Source of the DNA: Flavobacterium endoglycinae
Lineage (GTDB): Bacteria; Bacteroidota; Bacteroidia; Flavobacteriales; Flavobacteriaceae
Direction: 5' to 3'
Length of the DNA: 64,000 nucleotides
Assembly: GCF_017352115.1 (NCBI RefSeq)
Contig: NZ_CP071448.1
Span: forward strand, 2,255,001-2,319,000
Below the pieces are notes generated by a model. It had not been told where the DNA came from. It ran no database searches and saw only the letters and a list, made by a program, of their open reading frames with translations. Below, in pieces: positions 5,794-13,420 of this stretch. Each line of letters starts with the position of its first letter. Position 1 is the first letter of the stretch. The position numbers and the translations under genes were made by a program.

Positions 5794-5890
5794 TACTTTT
5801 GTAGAAGTAATTTCTGGCAACTTGTTAGTAATTACGTTTTTGTTAAATCAACTTATAAAACAGAGTCTCCACACTCTGTTTTATTTTTTT
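5794..5890 (+). ncRNA. Possible short transcript between a -7 element and a terminator
   Basis: A TACTTTTG element at 5794-5801 fits the Bacteroidota -7 consensus. About 55 bases later a hairpin with a T-rich run would end transcription, giving an RNA of roughly 80-85 nt. No good -33 TTG was found, so this is weak. The hairpin could instead serve leftward transcription. Confidence 0.25.
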
Positions 5891-6010
5891 ACTCTGGTTT
5901 TGTTTTTGAAGTGGCTACTCACTTTCGCTTTCGCCACCCTTCAAAACCAAAGTCGAAACTAATCTTGTTTTTCCGATTAATTTCTGAGACAAAGTAAAAA
6001 GCTTTTTTCC

Positions 6011-6054
6011 TGAAAAAAAAACGAAAAACCCCCATATTTATAAAATAAGGGGGT
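6011..6054 (-). terminator. Terminator after the TPR-AraC regulator gene
   Basis: ACCCCC at 6028-6033 pairs with GGGGGT at 6049-6054. Read leftwards the hairpin is followed by a long T run (A run at 6011-6028 on the plus strand). It lies about 45 bases past the regulator stop codon. Confidence 0.7.
6029..6047 (+). promoter_or_regulatory. Candidate operator, copy B (between array and regulator)
   Basis: CCCCATATTTATAAAA, inside the terminator hairpin. Together with its flank GAAAAAC it matches copy A at about 23 of 25 positions. It faces away from the array, as copy A faces away from the HlyD gene. It may be only part of the terminator; the extended match to copy A argues for more. Confidence 0.35.
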
Positions 6055-6100
6055 CTATTTTAAGGTTTAAAACATTTATTTCCAACAAGTTACAACAAAA

Positions 6101-7930
6101 CTACTTGTTTTCGTTTTCCTTCATCTGATTTATCTTTTTTATATAAATTGAGGGGCTGATTCCGGTTGCAATCTTAAAATATTTGGTAAAAGATTCGGGA
6201 CTTTTATACCCAATTTCTTCTGCAATTGCATTAATTGAATACGATCTTAGCTTCACATTATTCTTTAATTCGATAATAATAAAGTTAATTCTAAGCTCAT
6301 TTACGTAGGAACTGAAGTTTTTATCCAGCTCACTATTCACGATTTTAGACAAATAAGCCGTATTCGTTTTTAATCGTTTGGCAACATTGTGAAGCGTAAA
6401 GTCTTGTCGTAAGAACAGTTTTTTCTCTTCCAGCTTAATTAGTTTGTCCAAAATCTCTGTTCTAGTTTCATCTTTTATAATGAAATTACTATTAGCAGTT
6501 TCTTCAATATCAATGTTTTCGCTTTCGATATCGGCATCAATATGATCTTCTTCTGTGCTTGATCCGTCAGAAGGACTATTGATTGTTACTATACTATTAG
6601 ATATAAGTTCAGTCTCAAACTCTTCGTCTTTTTTATCAATAAAAGTGTCTACAGCCTCCGCATTATGGGCTGTAACTGCCGTTTCTTCGGAAGATTTCTG
6701 GTTCTCAAAATTTTGGATTTTAAGCAGCAGTTCCTCAAATTTAACTTGGTTTTGAATAGATTCTTTTCTTCTTTTAATGAAAAACCCAATAAATAAAAGA
6801 ATCAGAAAACCTGTTATGCCCAGCAATATCCATTTTTGGTTCTTCTGTTCTGTTTCTCTTTCTTTACTTTCATTAATATCAATTTTGTGCAGGTGATCTA
6901 TGGCTTCAATTCGCTTTTCACCTATTTTCTTGGATTTATCTATAAACTGACTGTAGTAATAATTTGATTCTGAATAATTTTCGATCGATTTATAGTTCTC
7001 TGCCAGTAAATAATAGATTTCAGAAAGCTTCTCGACCGGTATATTTGACGGCGCTTCGTTCTTAATAATCGATTTTAAAAGGTCGATAGCTTGATTATAT
7101 TCTTTCTGAAGCGAATAAAGTTTAGAAATCCTGATATTAATTTCGGTAATTAGATTATTACTGTCAATTTCTTCAGCAATTTTAAGGGCATTTTCGAAGG
7201 TTATTTTTGCATTTGAAAAGTCCTTTTTATCGATATAAATTAAGCCCAATTGTTCCAAAAAATGGATTTCGTGCTCTTTTAGATGGTTTTTTCGGGATTC
7301 TTCAATACCACTTTTTATAAAAACATAGGCTGAGTCCTGTTTATTTAAATTAATATAAGTTTTAACTAAGCCTAATTTTATGTCCAGCTTGCTTACATTA
7401 TTAAAACCTTTTTTAGACAGATTTTCTTTGTAAATTTTGAGTGCTTCCTGATAACGTTCTAATTCGTAAGCAATACTTCCTTTTTTTATCGAGATATAGT
7501 TGTAAGCATCGGTATCATTGAGTTTTTTGGATAAAGTGACACACTCTTCGTACAATGTAAGAGCTTCCTGGAAATCAAATTCATTGAATAAATAATTCGC
7601 TTTATTGATTTTAAAAACCATTTCTAGTTTTTGATTGTCAATTGCATCTGCTTTCTGAATGGCTTTGTCAAAATAGTAAAAAGCACTGTCTTTTTGGGTT
7701 AAAGCGCCGCTTAAATCAGCTAAAAAGCAATATGATTTTGCTTCTTCAACGACCAAATCATTGGCTTTAGCGTATTTAAGAACCTTATGACAATAATATT
7801 TCGCTTTCGTGGGATTATTGTACAATAAGCTTTTAACAGAATCCTTATAAGTTTCAATTTTATTTTGAGAAAAAGTAAAATTGATCGTAAATAATACAAC
7901 CAGGGTATAAATCTTACTTATTACATTCAT
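6101..7930 (-). CDS. Membrane-spanning TPR / AraC-type transcriptional regulator
   Basis: 609 residues. A signal-like N-terminus (MNVISKIYTLVVLFTINFTF) is followed by a run of tetratricopeptide repeats to about residue 340, one transmembrane segment near 367-385 (ILLGITGFLILLFIGFFI, then basic RRK), an acidic linker, and a C-terminal AraC-type DNA-binding domain (about 505-605) with two helix-turn-helix parts ending in the typical GYKSPESFTKYFKIATGISP. The layout suggests that an outside or periplasmic signal, possibly a peptide, is read by the TPRs and passed to DNA. It sits between the peptide array and a divergent GG-leader peptide, so it is the likely local regulator. The family is certain; the target is inferred. 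Confidence 0.9.
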   Translation of the reverse strand: MNVISKIYTLVVLFTINFTFSQNKIETYKDSVKSLLYNNPTKAKYYCHKVLKYAKANDLVVEEAKSYCFLADLSGALTQKDSAFYYFDKAIQKADAIDNQKLEMVFKINKANYLFNEFDFQEALTLYEECVTLSKKLNDTDAYNYISIKKGSIAYELERYQEALKIYKENLSKKGFNNVSKLDIKLGLVKTYINLNKQDSAYVFIKSGIEESRKNHLKEHEIHFLEQLGLIYIDKKDFSNAKITFENALKIAEEIDSNNLITEINIRISKLYSLQKEYNQAIDLLKSIIKNEAPSNIPVEKLSEIYYLLAENYKSIENYSESNYYYSQFIDKSKKIGEKRIEAIDHLHKIDINESKERETEQKNQKWILLGITGFLILLFIGFFIKRRKESIQNQVKFEELLLKIQNFENQKSSEETAVTAHNAEAVDTFIDKKDEEFETELISNSIVTINSPSDGSSTEEDHIDADIESENIDIEETANSNFIIKDETRTEILDKLIKLEEKKLFLRQDFTLHNVAKRLKTNTAYLSKIVNSELDKNFSSYVNELRINFIIIELKNNVKLRSYSINAIAEEIGYKSPESFTKYFKIATGISPSIYIKKINQMKENENK

Positions 7931-7993
7931 ATTTGTTTATTTTTAAAAATAAAACATTAACAATCAGGTAGTTACTTGGATTCTAAAACAGAC

Positions 7994-8020
7994 TATTTTT
8001 ATAAATCTGGGGATTTATGA
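7994..8020 (-). promoter_or_regulatory. Candidate operator, copy C (between regulator and divergent peptide)
   Basis: On the minus strand this reads CCCCAGATTTATAAAA, matching copies A and B. In addition ATAAATC and GATTTAT form an inverted repeat around TGGG (8001-8018). It lies about 65 bases before the regulator ATG and about 95 before the divergent peptide gene, where autoregulation would be expected. Confidence 0.42.
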
Positions 8021-8112
8021 CTTTTTTTTGAGGCTTTTTTGAGATAATTTCACCATATGATTTTCACAACACATTCAAAACCAATTAAAAAACCATTCAA
8101 AACCCAAAGATT

Positions 8113-8274
8113 ATGAAAAAAAATAACTTAAAAAAATTAGTGTTAAAAAAAACTAACATTATTGAGCTTAATTCAGAAGAAGCTAAAAAAATTATAGGAG
8201 GTACTAGTACAGTTGTGGCAGCTCCAGAGCACACAGATCCTCGCAGTATGTATTCGATGTTTTGTGTATTGTAA
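8113..8274 (+). CDS. Solitary GG-leader peptide precursor divergent from the regulator
   Basis: 53 residues. The leader has the Bacteroidota natural-product pattern (KKLVLKKTNIIELNSEEA, then KKIIGG). The core begins TSTVVAAPEH and ends SMYSMFCVL, with one Cys near the end. The leader differs clearly from the array leaders, so it is an independent family member. It has its own strong terminator. It may be cargo of the same exporter or the signal peptide for the neighbouring regulator; neither is shown by sequence. Confidence 0.78.
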   Translation: MKKNNLKKLVLKKTNIIELNSEEAKKIIGGTSTVVAAPEHTDPRSMYSMFCVL

Positions 8275-8296
8275 ATAAAACCTTGAAAACAAAATA

Positions 8297-8325
8297 AAAG
8301 CGGTCCAATTGGACCGCTTTTTTAT
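8297..8325 (+). terminator. Terminator after the solitary peptide gene
   Basis: Perfect inverted repeat AAAAGCGGTCC / GGACCGCTTTT with AATT in the loop and a following T run. Confidence 0.88.
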
Positions 8326-8421
8326 TTGTTTTAGTTTAGAGATGCAGAAATTCAAATAACAAGGTTTTCTCTCTATTGTAACCTCTTCAACTTTACGCCT
8401 TAGTTTTACATCTTTGCATCT

Positions 8422-8973
8422 TTAAAAATAAACCCTCACAAAAGGCATAAATCCAGAACCGTAAAGACTTTTATTAGGATCATATAAGACGTCGTATCTA
8501 GCACCAATAGTAACATTTCCAGTTCGATAACCAGCGCCTAGATATAGGGCCGTATTCCAATAACTATCTGAAAAAGCCGGTCTGTTAACATTAGATTCAT
8601 ATCTCGTATCGACTCTTACCTGCTCTAACTCGGCAGATAACTGAACTTCGGGAATTGGGTTTACAAGAGTAATTAAACTTCCCCCATAAACATAGGATTC
8701 GTAATAATTTTTTGAAGACAAATAACCAAACTGTACACCAACTCCAACTGCGACAATTTCATTTACATTATAAATTGCACTTGGCATTACAGAAATGTCA
8801 GTATAACCCGACCCAATTCCTAATCCAAGCCCTCCTCCAAATTGAACTTTATCCCAAAAATCATTTTTGTTATCAATAACATAAGTTTGCTGTGCAATAG
8901 TATAACTTGAAAATAAGACTGTCAAAATCACAAAAAAAGATTTGCAATCGATTGAAAATTGAATTTTATTCAT
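8422..8973 (-). CDS. Small outer-membrane beta-barrel protein next to sucA
   Basis: 183 residues with a signal peptide ending near SSYTIAQQ. The rest is Gly/Tyr-rich and shows alternating beta strands (GGGLGLGIGSGYTDIS, LYLGAGYRTGNVTIGARYDV) and a C-terminal aromatic (VRVYF), as expected for an eight-stranded barrel. Homologues at this position beside sucA in Flavobacterium are often labelled alpha-ketoglutarate decarboxylase. Nothing in the sequence supports an enzyme, and the label probably came from the neighbour. Confidence 0.72.
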   Translation of the reverse strand: MNKIQFSIDCKSFFVILTVLFSSYTIAQQTYVIDNKNDFWDKVQFGGGLGLGIGSGYTDISVMPSAIYNVNEIVAVGVGVQFGYLSSKNYYESYVYGGSLITLVNPIPEVQLSAELEQVRVDTRYESNVNRPAFSDSYWNTALYLGAGYRTGNVTIGARYDVLYDPNKSLYGSGFMPFVRVYF

Positions 8974-8995
8974 AGTTAACGTTTATTTTAACAAA

Positions 8996-9019
8996 TTTTT
9001 ACGTAAAAGTACGTAAAAA
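8996..9019. promoter_or_regulatory. Inverted repeat in the divergent OMP / sucA promoter region
   Basis: TTTTTACGT (8996-9004) and ACGTAAAAA (9011-9019) are perfect inverted copies with a 6-base spacer. It lies close to the outer-membrane protein start and just upstream of the sucA promoter, so it could bind a dimeric regulator of either gene. Confidence 0.4.
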
Positions 9020-9024
9020 AAAGA

Positions 9025-9053
9025 TTGAAATAGAGGCGATTGTTGTACTTTTG
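9025..9053 (+). promoter_or_regulatory. Promoter of sucA
   Basis: TTG at 9025-9027 and TACTTTTG at 9046-9053 with an 18-base gap fit the Bacteroidota -33/-7 pattern, about 38 bases before the sucA start. Confidence 0.65.
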
Positions 9054-9091
9054 CCATTCTATTTAACAAAAAGTATATTCAATAAAATATT

Positions 9092-11866
9092 ATGGATAGG
9101 TTTTCATTTTTAAATGCAGCGCATACCGAGTTTTTTGCACAATTATACGATCAATATCTAGTAAACCCAGACAGCGTTGAGCCTAGCTGGAGAAGTTTTT
9201 TTCAAGGTTTTGACTTTGGAATGACTACTTACAATGACGAAAATCCAGTGCAGACGATAGTTGAGTATGTGACTAGCCCAAACACAGATTACAGTCAGGT
9301 TTCAGAAAAATTACAGAAAGAGTTTAACGTTCTAAAATTAATCGATGGTTACCGTACACGCGGACACTTGTTTACCAAAACAAATCCAGTTCGTGACCGC
9401 AGACAATCGTCGCCAACTTTAGATATCGAAAACTTCGGATTATCTTCAGCTGATCTTTCAACTGTTTTTGATGCTGCGCAGACAATCGGAATGACTCCTT
9501 CTTCATTAGAAGCTATCGTAAATCGTCTTAAAGCAATTTACTGCCAGCATATTGGTATTGAATATATGTACATTAGAAATCCTGGCGTTGTAAAATGGAT
9601 TCAGGATAAATTAGCTGTAAATACAAATCAGCCTAATTTCTCTACAGAAGAAAAGAAAACTATCTTAAATAAATTAAACGAAGCCGTATCTTTTGAAAAC
9701 TTCCTTCACACTAAATATGTTGGGCAAAAACGTTTCTCATTAGAAGGTGGAGAATCGATTATTCCAGCTCTTGATGCTTTAATCGAGCAGGCTGCTGAAA
9801 AAGGTGTTGAACAATTCGTAATGGGAATGGCTCACCGTGGTCGTTTGAACGTTTTGGCAAACATCTTCGGAAAATCAACTCAAGATATTTTTGGTGAGTT
9901 TGATGGTAAAGATTACGATCAAGAATATTTTGATGGTGACGTAAAATACCACTTAGGTCTTACTGCCGACAAAAAAACAAGATCTGGTAAAAACATCAAT
10001 ATCAACTTAGCGCCAAACCCTTCTCACTTAGAAACTGTTGGAGCTGTTATTGAAGGTATTACAAGAGCCAAACAAGATAAATATTATGCTGACGATTTCT
10101 CTAAAGTACTGCCAATTGCGGTACACGGAGATGCTGCAATCGCAGGTCAGGGTATTTTATATGAAATTATCCAGATGGCTCAGCTTGATGGTTACAAAAC
10201 TGGAGGAACAATCCATATTGTAATCAACAACCAAGTTGGATTTACAACGAACTACTTAGACGCTCGTTCTTCTACATATTGTACAGACGTTGCTAAAGTA
10301 ACTCTTTCACCGGTATTACACGTAAATGCTGATGATGCTGAAGCTGTTGTACACGCTGTATCTTTTGCATTAGACTACAGAATGCAGTTTGGACGTGATG
10401 TATTTATCGATTTATTAGGATATAGAAAATACGGTCATAACGAAGGTGATGAACCTCGTTTTACGCAGCCTGTTTTATATAAAATCATTGCTAAACACAA
10501 AAACCCAAGAGACATTTATGCTGACAAATTACTATCTGAAGGCGTAATCGATGCTTCTTATGTAAATGGTTTAGAAAAAGAATATAAATCTGCTTTAGAA
10601 GAAAACTTAGAAGCTTCCCGTAAAAAAGATTTAACAATCATTACTCCATTCATGAAAAACGAATGGGACGGATTTGTTCAGGTAACAGATACACAAATGC
10701 TTCAAAAAGTAGATACTACTTTCCCTAAAGAAGGTTTAGATTCTATCATCAATACAATTTCAACATTACCAGAAGACAAAAAATTCATCAGTAAAATAAC
10801 TAAAATTGTTACAGACAGAAAATCTGGATATGACAATAATACTGTTGACTGGGGAACAGCAGAAGCTTTAGCTTACGGTTCACTTTTAACAGAAGGATTT
10901 GATGTTCGTATTTCAGGTCAAGATGTTGAAAGAGGAACTTTCTCTCACCGTCATGCCGTAGTTAAAGTTGAAGATTCTGAAGAAGAAGTAATTTTATTAA
11001 ACGGAATCGAAAACAAAAAAGGAAAATTTGGCGTATTCAATTCACTTTTATCGGAATACGGAGTTTTAGGTTTTGATTACGGATATGCATTAGCAAATCC
11101 AAAAGCCTTAACAATCTGGGAAGCACAATTTGGAGATTTCTCTAACGGAGCTCAAATTATGATTGACCAATACATTTCTTGTGGTGAAGACAAATGGAAC
11201 AACCAAAATGGTATTGTGATGTTATTGCCACACGGATATGAAGGGCAAGGTGCAGAACACTCTTCTGCAAGAATGGAGCGTTACTTACAACTTTGTGCAA
11301 GACAAAATATGTATGTTGCAGATTGTACAACTCCAGCAAACTTCTTCCACTTGCTAAGAAGACAGATGAAAACGAATTTCCGTAAACCTTTAGTTGTTTT
11401 CTCTCCAAAAAGTTTATTACGTGATCCAAGATGCGTATCAACAGTTGAAGAATTAGCAAACGGAAGTTTCCAAGAAACAATTGATGACAATGCTGTAGAT
11501 AAAAAGAAAGTAAAAACTTTAGTTTTCTGTACAGGTAAATTCTACTATGATATTGTTGCCGAAAGAGAAAATAATGGAAGAAATGACGTTGCAGTTGTTC
11601 GTATTGAGCAATTATTCCCTTTCCCTGTTGAGCAAATCAAAGAAATCATAGCAAAATATCCAAATGCAGATGATTATGTTTGGGCACAAGAAGAGCCTAA
11701 AAACATGGGTGCTTACAGCTTTATGTTAATGAACTTTGATCTTGTAAAATGGAGATTAGCTTCATTAAAAGCATACGCTGCTCCAGCATCAGGAAGTTAC
11801 ACACGTGCTAAACGTCGTCACGCAGATGCAATTAGAATGGTATTCGATAAAAATTTATTTAGATAA
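9092..11866 (+). CDS. sucA: 2-oxoglutarate dehydrogenase E1 component
   Basis: Thiamine-diphosphate-dependent decarboxylase of the TCA cycle. It decarboxylates 2-oxoglutarate and transfers the succinyl group to the lipoyl arm of E2. At 924 residues it is full length. Visible landmarks are the N-terminal helix with FLNAAHTEFFAQLYDQYL and SWRSFFQGF, the MGMAHRGRLNVLAN segment, HLGLTADKK and NPSHLE, the ThDP motif GDAAIAGQG...INNQVGFTT around residues 344-385, and the YRKYGHNEGDEP segment. It is followed by sucB after 93 bases of self-complementary spacer, so the two are probably one operon. Confidence 0.98.
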   Translation: MDRFSFLNAAHTEFFAQLYDQYLVNPDSVEPSWRSFFQGFDFGMTTYNDENPVQTIVEYVTSPNTDYSQVSEKLQKEFNVLKLIDGYRTRGHLFTKTNPVRDRRQSSPTLDIENFGLSSADLSTVFDAAQTIGMTPSSLEAIVNRLKAIYCQHIGIEYMYIRNPGVVKWIQDKLAVNTNQPNFSTEEKKTILNKLNEAVSFENFLHTKYVGQKRFSLEGGESIIPALDALIEQAAEKGVEQFVMGMAHRGRLNVLANIFGKSTQDIFGEFDGKDYDQEYFDGDVKYHLGLTADKKTRSGKNININLAPNPSHLETVGAVIEGITRAKQDKYYADDFSKVLPIAVHGDAAIAGQGILYEIIQMAQLDGYKTGGTIHIVINNQVGFTTNYLDARSSTYCTDVAKVTLSPVLHVNADDAEAVVHAVSFALDYRMQFGRDVFIDLLGYRKYGHNEGDEPRFTQPVLYKIIAKHKNPRDIYADKLLSEGVIDASYVNGLEKEYKSALEENLEASRKKDLTIITPFMKNEWDGFVQVTDTQMLQKVDTTFPKEGLDSIINTISTLPEDKKFISKITKIVTDRKSGYDNNTVDWGTAEALAYGSLLTEGFDVRISGQDVERGTFSHRHAVVKVEDSEEEVILLNGIENKKGKFGVFNSLLSEYGVLGFDYGYALANPKALTIWEAQFGDFSNGAQIMIDQYISCGEDKWNNQNGIVMLLPHGYEGQGAEHSSARMERYLQLCARQNMYVADCTTPANFFHLLRRQMKTNFRKPLVVFSPKSLLRDPRCVSTVEELANGSFQETIDDNAVDKKKVKTLVFCTGKFYYDIVAERENNGRNDVAVVRIEQLFPFPVEQIKEIIAKYPNADDYVWAQEEPKNMGAYSFMLMNFDLVKWRLASLKAYAAPASGSYTRAKRRHADAIRMVFDKNLFR

Positions 11867-11875
11867 TTAAAATAT

Positions 11876-11940
11876 GTTTCAAGTTCAAGTTTTAAGTTTC
11901 AAGTTTAACAACCTGAAACTTGAAACTTGAAACCTTAAAA
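11876..11940. repeat. Self-complementary intergenic repeat, GTTTCAAG type
   Basis: Repeated TTTCAAGTTT words on the left arm face GAAACTTGAAACTT on the right arm, so the RNA would fold as an imperfect hairpin between sucA and sucB. A close relative lies at 28556-28616 between nuoF and nuoG. Confidence 0.75.
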
Positions 11941-11959
11941 ACCTTAAACAAAAACAAAG

Positions 11960-13210
11960 ATGATTTTAGAAATGAAAGTCCCATCACCAGGGGAGTCAAT
12001 AAAAGAAGTTGAAATTGCAACTTGGTTAGTAAAAGACGGAGATTATGTAGAAAAAGATCAGGCCATTGCTGAAGTTGATTCAGATAAAGCTACTCTTGAG
12101 TTACCTGCTGAAATGAGCGGTGTAATTACATTAAAAGCTGAAGAAGGTGATACAGTAGCAGTAGGTGCTGTGGTTTGTTTAATTGATACAGATGCAGCGA
12201 AACCTGCAGGAAGCGGATCTACAGCTCCGGCAGCAGAAGCACCAAAAGCTGAGGCTCCAAAGGCTGAAGTAAAAGCTGAAGCTCCAAAAGCAGAACCTGT
12301 TCAAGCTCCAGCAGCAACAAGTTATGCAGCAGGAACTCCATCTCCAGCAGCAAGAAAAATATTAGACGAAAAAAATATTGCTCCGGCAGCAGTTACAGGA
12401 ACTGGAAAAGGTGGCAGAATTACTAAAGATGATGCAGTAAATGCAACAGCTGTAGCTTCAATGGGAACTCCAACTGGAGGAAACCGTGGAACTGAACGTA
12501 CAAAATTATCGATGTTACGTCGTAAAGTAGCAGAAAGACTTGTTTCGGCTAAAAACGAAACAGCTATGCTTACTACTTTCAACGAAGTAAACATGACGCC
12601 AATTAACAATATCCGTAATGAATATAAAGATGCTTTCAAAGCAAAACACGGTGGTCTTGGTTTAGGCTTCATGTCATTCTTTACAAAAGCAGTTACAAGA
12701 GCACTTCAATTATATCCAGATGTAAACTCTATGATCGATGGAGATTACAAAGTAGGATACGATTTCTGTGATATCTCTATCGCAGTTTCTGGACCAAAAG
12801 GATTAATGGTTCCTGTTGTTCGTAATGCTGAAAACTTAACTTTCCGCGGAATTGAAGCTGAAATCAAAAGATTAGCTTTAAGAGCTCGTGATGGTCAAAT
12901 TACAGTTGACGATATGACTGGAGGAACTTTCACAATTACAAATGGTGGAGTTTTTGGCAGTATGTTATCTACTCCAATCATCAACCCTCCTCAATCAGGA
13001 ATCTTAGGAATGCACAACATTATCGAGCGTCCGATTGCTGTAAATGGAAAAGTTGAAATTCACCCAATGATGTATGTAGCACTTTCTTACGACCACAGAA
13101 TCATCGACGGACGTGAGTCAGTTGGTTTCTTGGTTGCTGTAAAAGAAGCTCTAGAAAACCCATTAGAATTATTAATGAATGGCGATGCTAAACGAGCTTT
13201 AGAATTATAA
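11960..13210 (+). CDS. sucB: 2-oxoglutarate dehydrogenase E2, dihydrolipoyl succinyltransferase
   Basis: Transfers succinyl from the lipoyl arm to CoA. 416 residues. The N-terminal lipoyl domain carries the modified Lys43 in [10 protein letters not shown]. An Ala/Pro/Lys/Glu-rich linker (repeats of EAPKAE, about 85-120) is followed by a peripheral-subunit binding domain ([13 protein letters not shown], about 127-163). The catalytic domain ends with [15 protein letters not shown], where His379 and Asp383 are the active-site pair. It lies directly downstream of sucA. The E3 subunit is not in the window. Confidence 0.98.
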   Translation: MILEMKVPSPGESIKEVEIATWLVKDGDYVEKDQAIAEVDSDKATLELPAEMSGVITLKAEEGDTVAVGAVVCLIDTDAAKPAGSGSTAPAAEAPKAEAPKAEVKAEAPKAEPVQAPAATSYAAGTPSPAARKILDEKNIAPAAVTGTGKGGRITKDDAVNATAVASMGTPTGGNRGTERTKLSMLRRKVAERLVSAKNETAMLTTFNEVNMTPINNIRNEYKDAFKAKHGGLGLGFMSFFTKAVTRALQLYPDVNSMIDGDYKVGYDFCDISIAVSGPKGLMVPVVRNAENLTFRGIEAEIKRLALRARDGQITVDDMTGGTFTITNGGVFGSMLSTPIINPPQSGILGMHNIIERPIAVNGKVEIHPMMYVALSYDHRIIDGRESVGFLVAVKEALENPLELLMNGDAKRALEL

Positions 13211-13237
13211 TTAGAAGATAATTTCTAAAATATATAT

Positions 13238-13270
13238 AAAAAACCTGTTCAGTTTCTGAGCAGGTTTTTT
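13238..13270 (+). terminator. Terminator of sucA-sucB
   Basis: AAACCTGTTCAG pairs with CTGAGCAGGTTT around a TTT loop, followed by a T run. Confidence 0.88.
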
Positions 13271-13337
13271 GCTTTTAAGCCTTCTAGAAATAGAGTCTTT
13301 CTTGTTAAAAACGTAATTTTTACATTTTTTTAAATAT

Positions 13338-13419
13338 TTTATTTAGAATAAATTAAAACAACTTGTTTTGTTGCAATTCAAAACATACATTTGCACTATC
13401 AAAATTAATTCTAAATAAA
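13338..13419 (+). promoter_or_regulatory. Promoter of the siderophore receptor with flanking inverted copies
   Basis: TACATTTG at 13386-13393 fits the -7 element. TTTATTTAGAAT (13338-13349) and its exact inverted copy ATTCTAAATAAA (13408-13419) flank it, one upstream of the -33 region and one between the start point and the ATG. TTTAGAAT-like half-sites are plausible iron (Fur) boxes in this group, but that link is my inference. Confidence 0.5.
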
Positions 13420-13420
13420 A

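Larger units (their letters stand above)
5705..6100. other. 396-base intergenic region with hairpins between array and regulator
   Basis: No convincing protein gene. From left to right it holds a plus-strand TACTTTTG element (5794-5801), a terminator-like hairpin (5857-5882, AAAACAGAG / CTCTGTTTT followed by a T-rich run), a longer imperfect inverted repeat (5897-5948, arms starting GGTTTTG and ending CAAAACC), and a C5/G5 hairpin (6028-6054) that also contains copy B of the candidate operator. Confidence 0.7.

Noticed and set aside
5731..5997. 88-residue plus-strand frame in the intergenic region
   Set aside because: It runs through a terminator-like hairpin and an inverted repeat, with composition unlike a protein (Phe/Ser-rich, no domain).
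8173..8355. 60-residue minus-strand frame
   Set aside because: Antisense to the solitary GG-leader peptide and its terminator.
11157..11490. Minus-strand frames inside sucA
   Set aside because: Shadows of the conserved sucA coding sequence, with no independent features.
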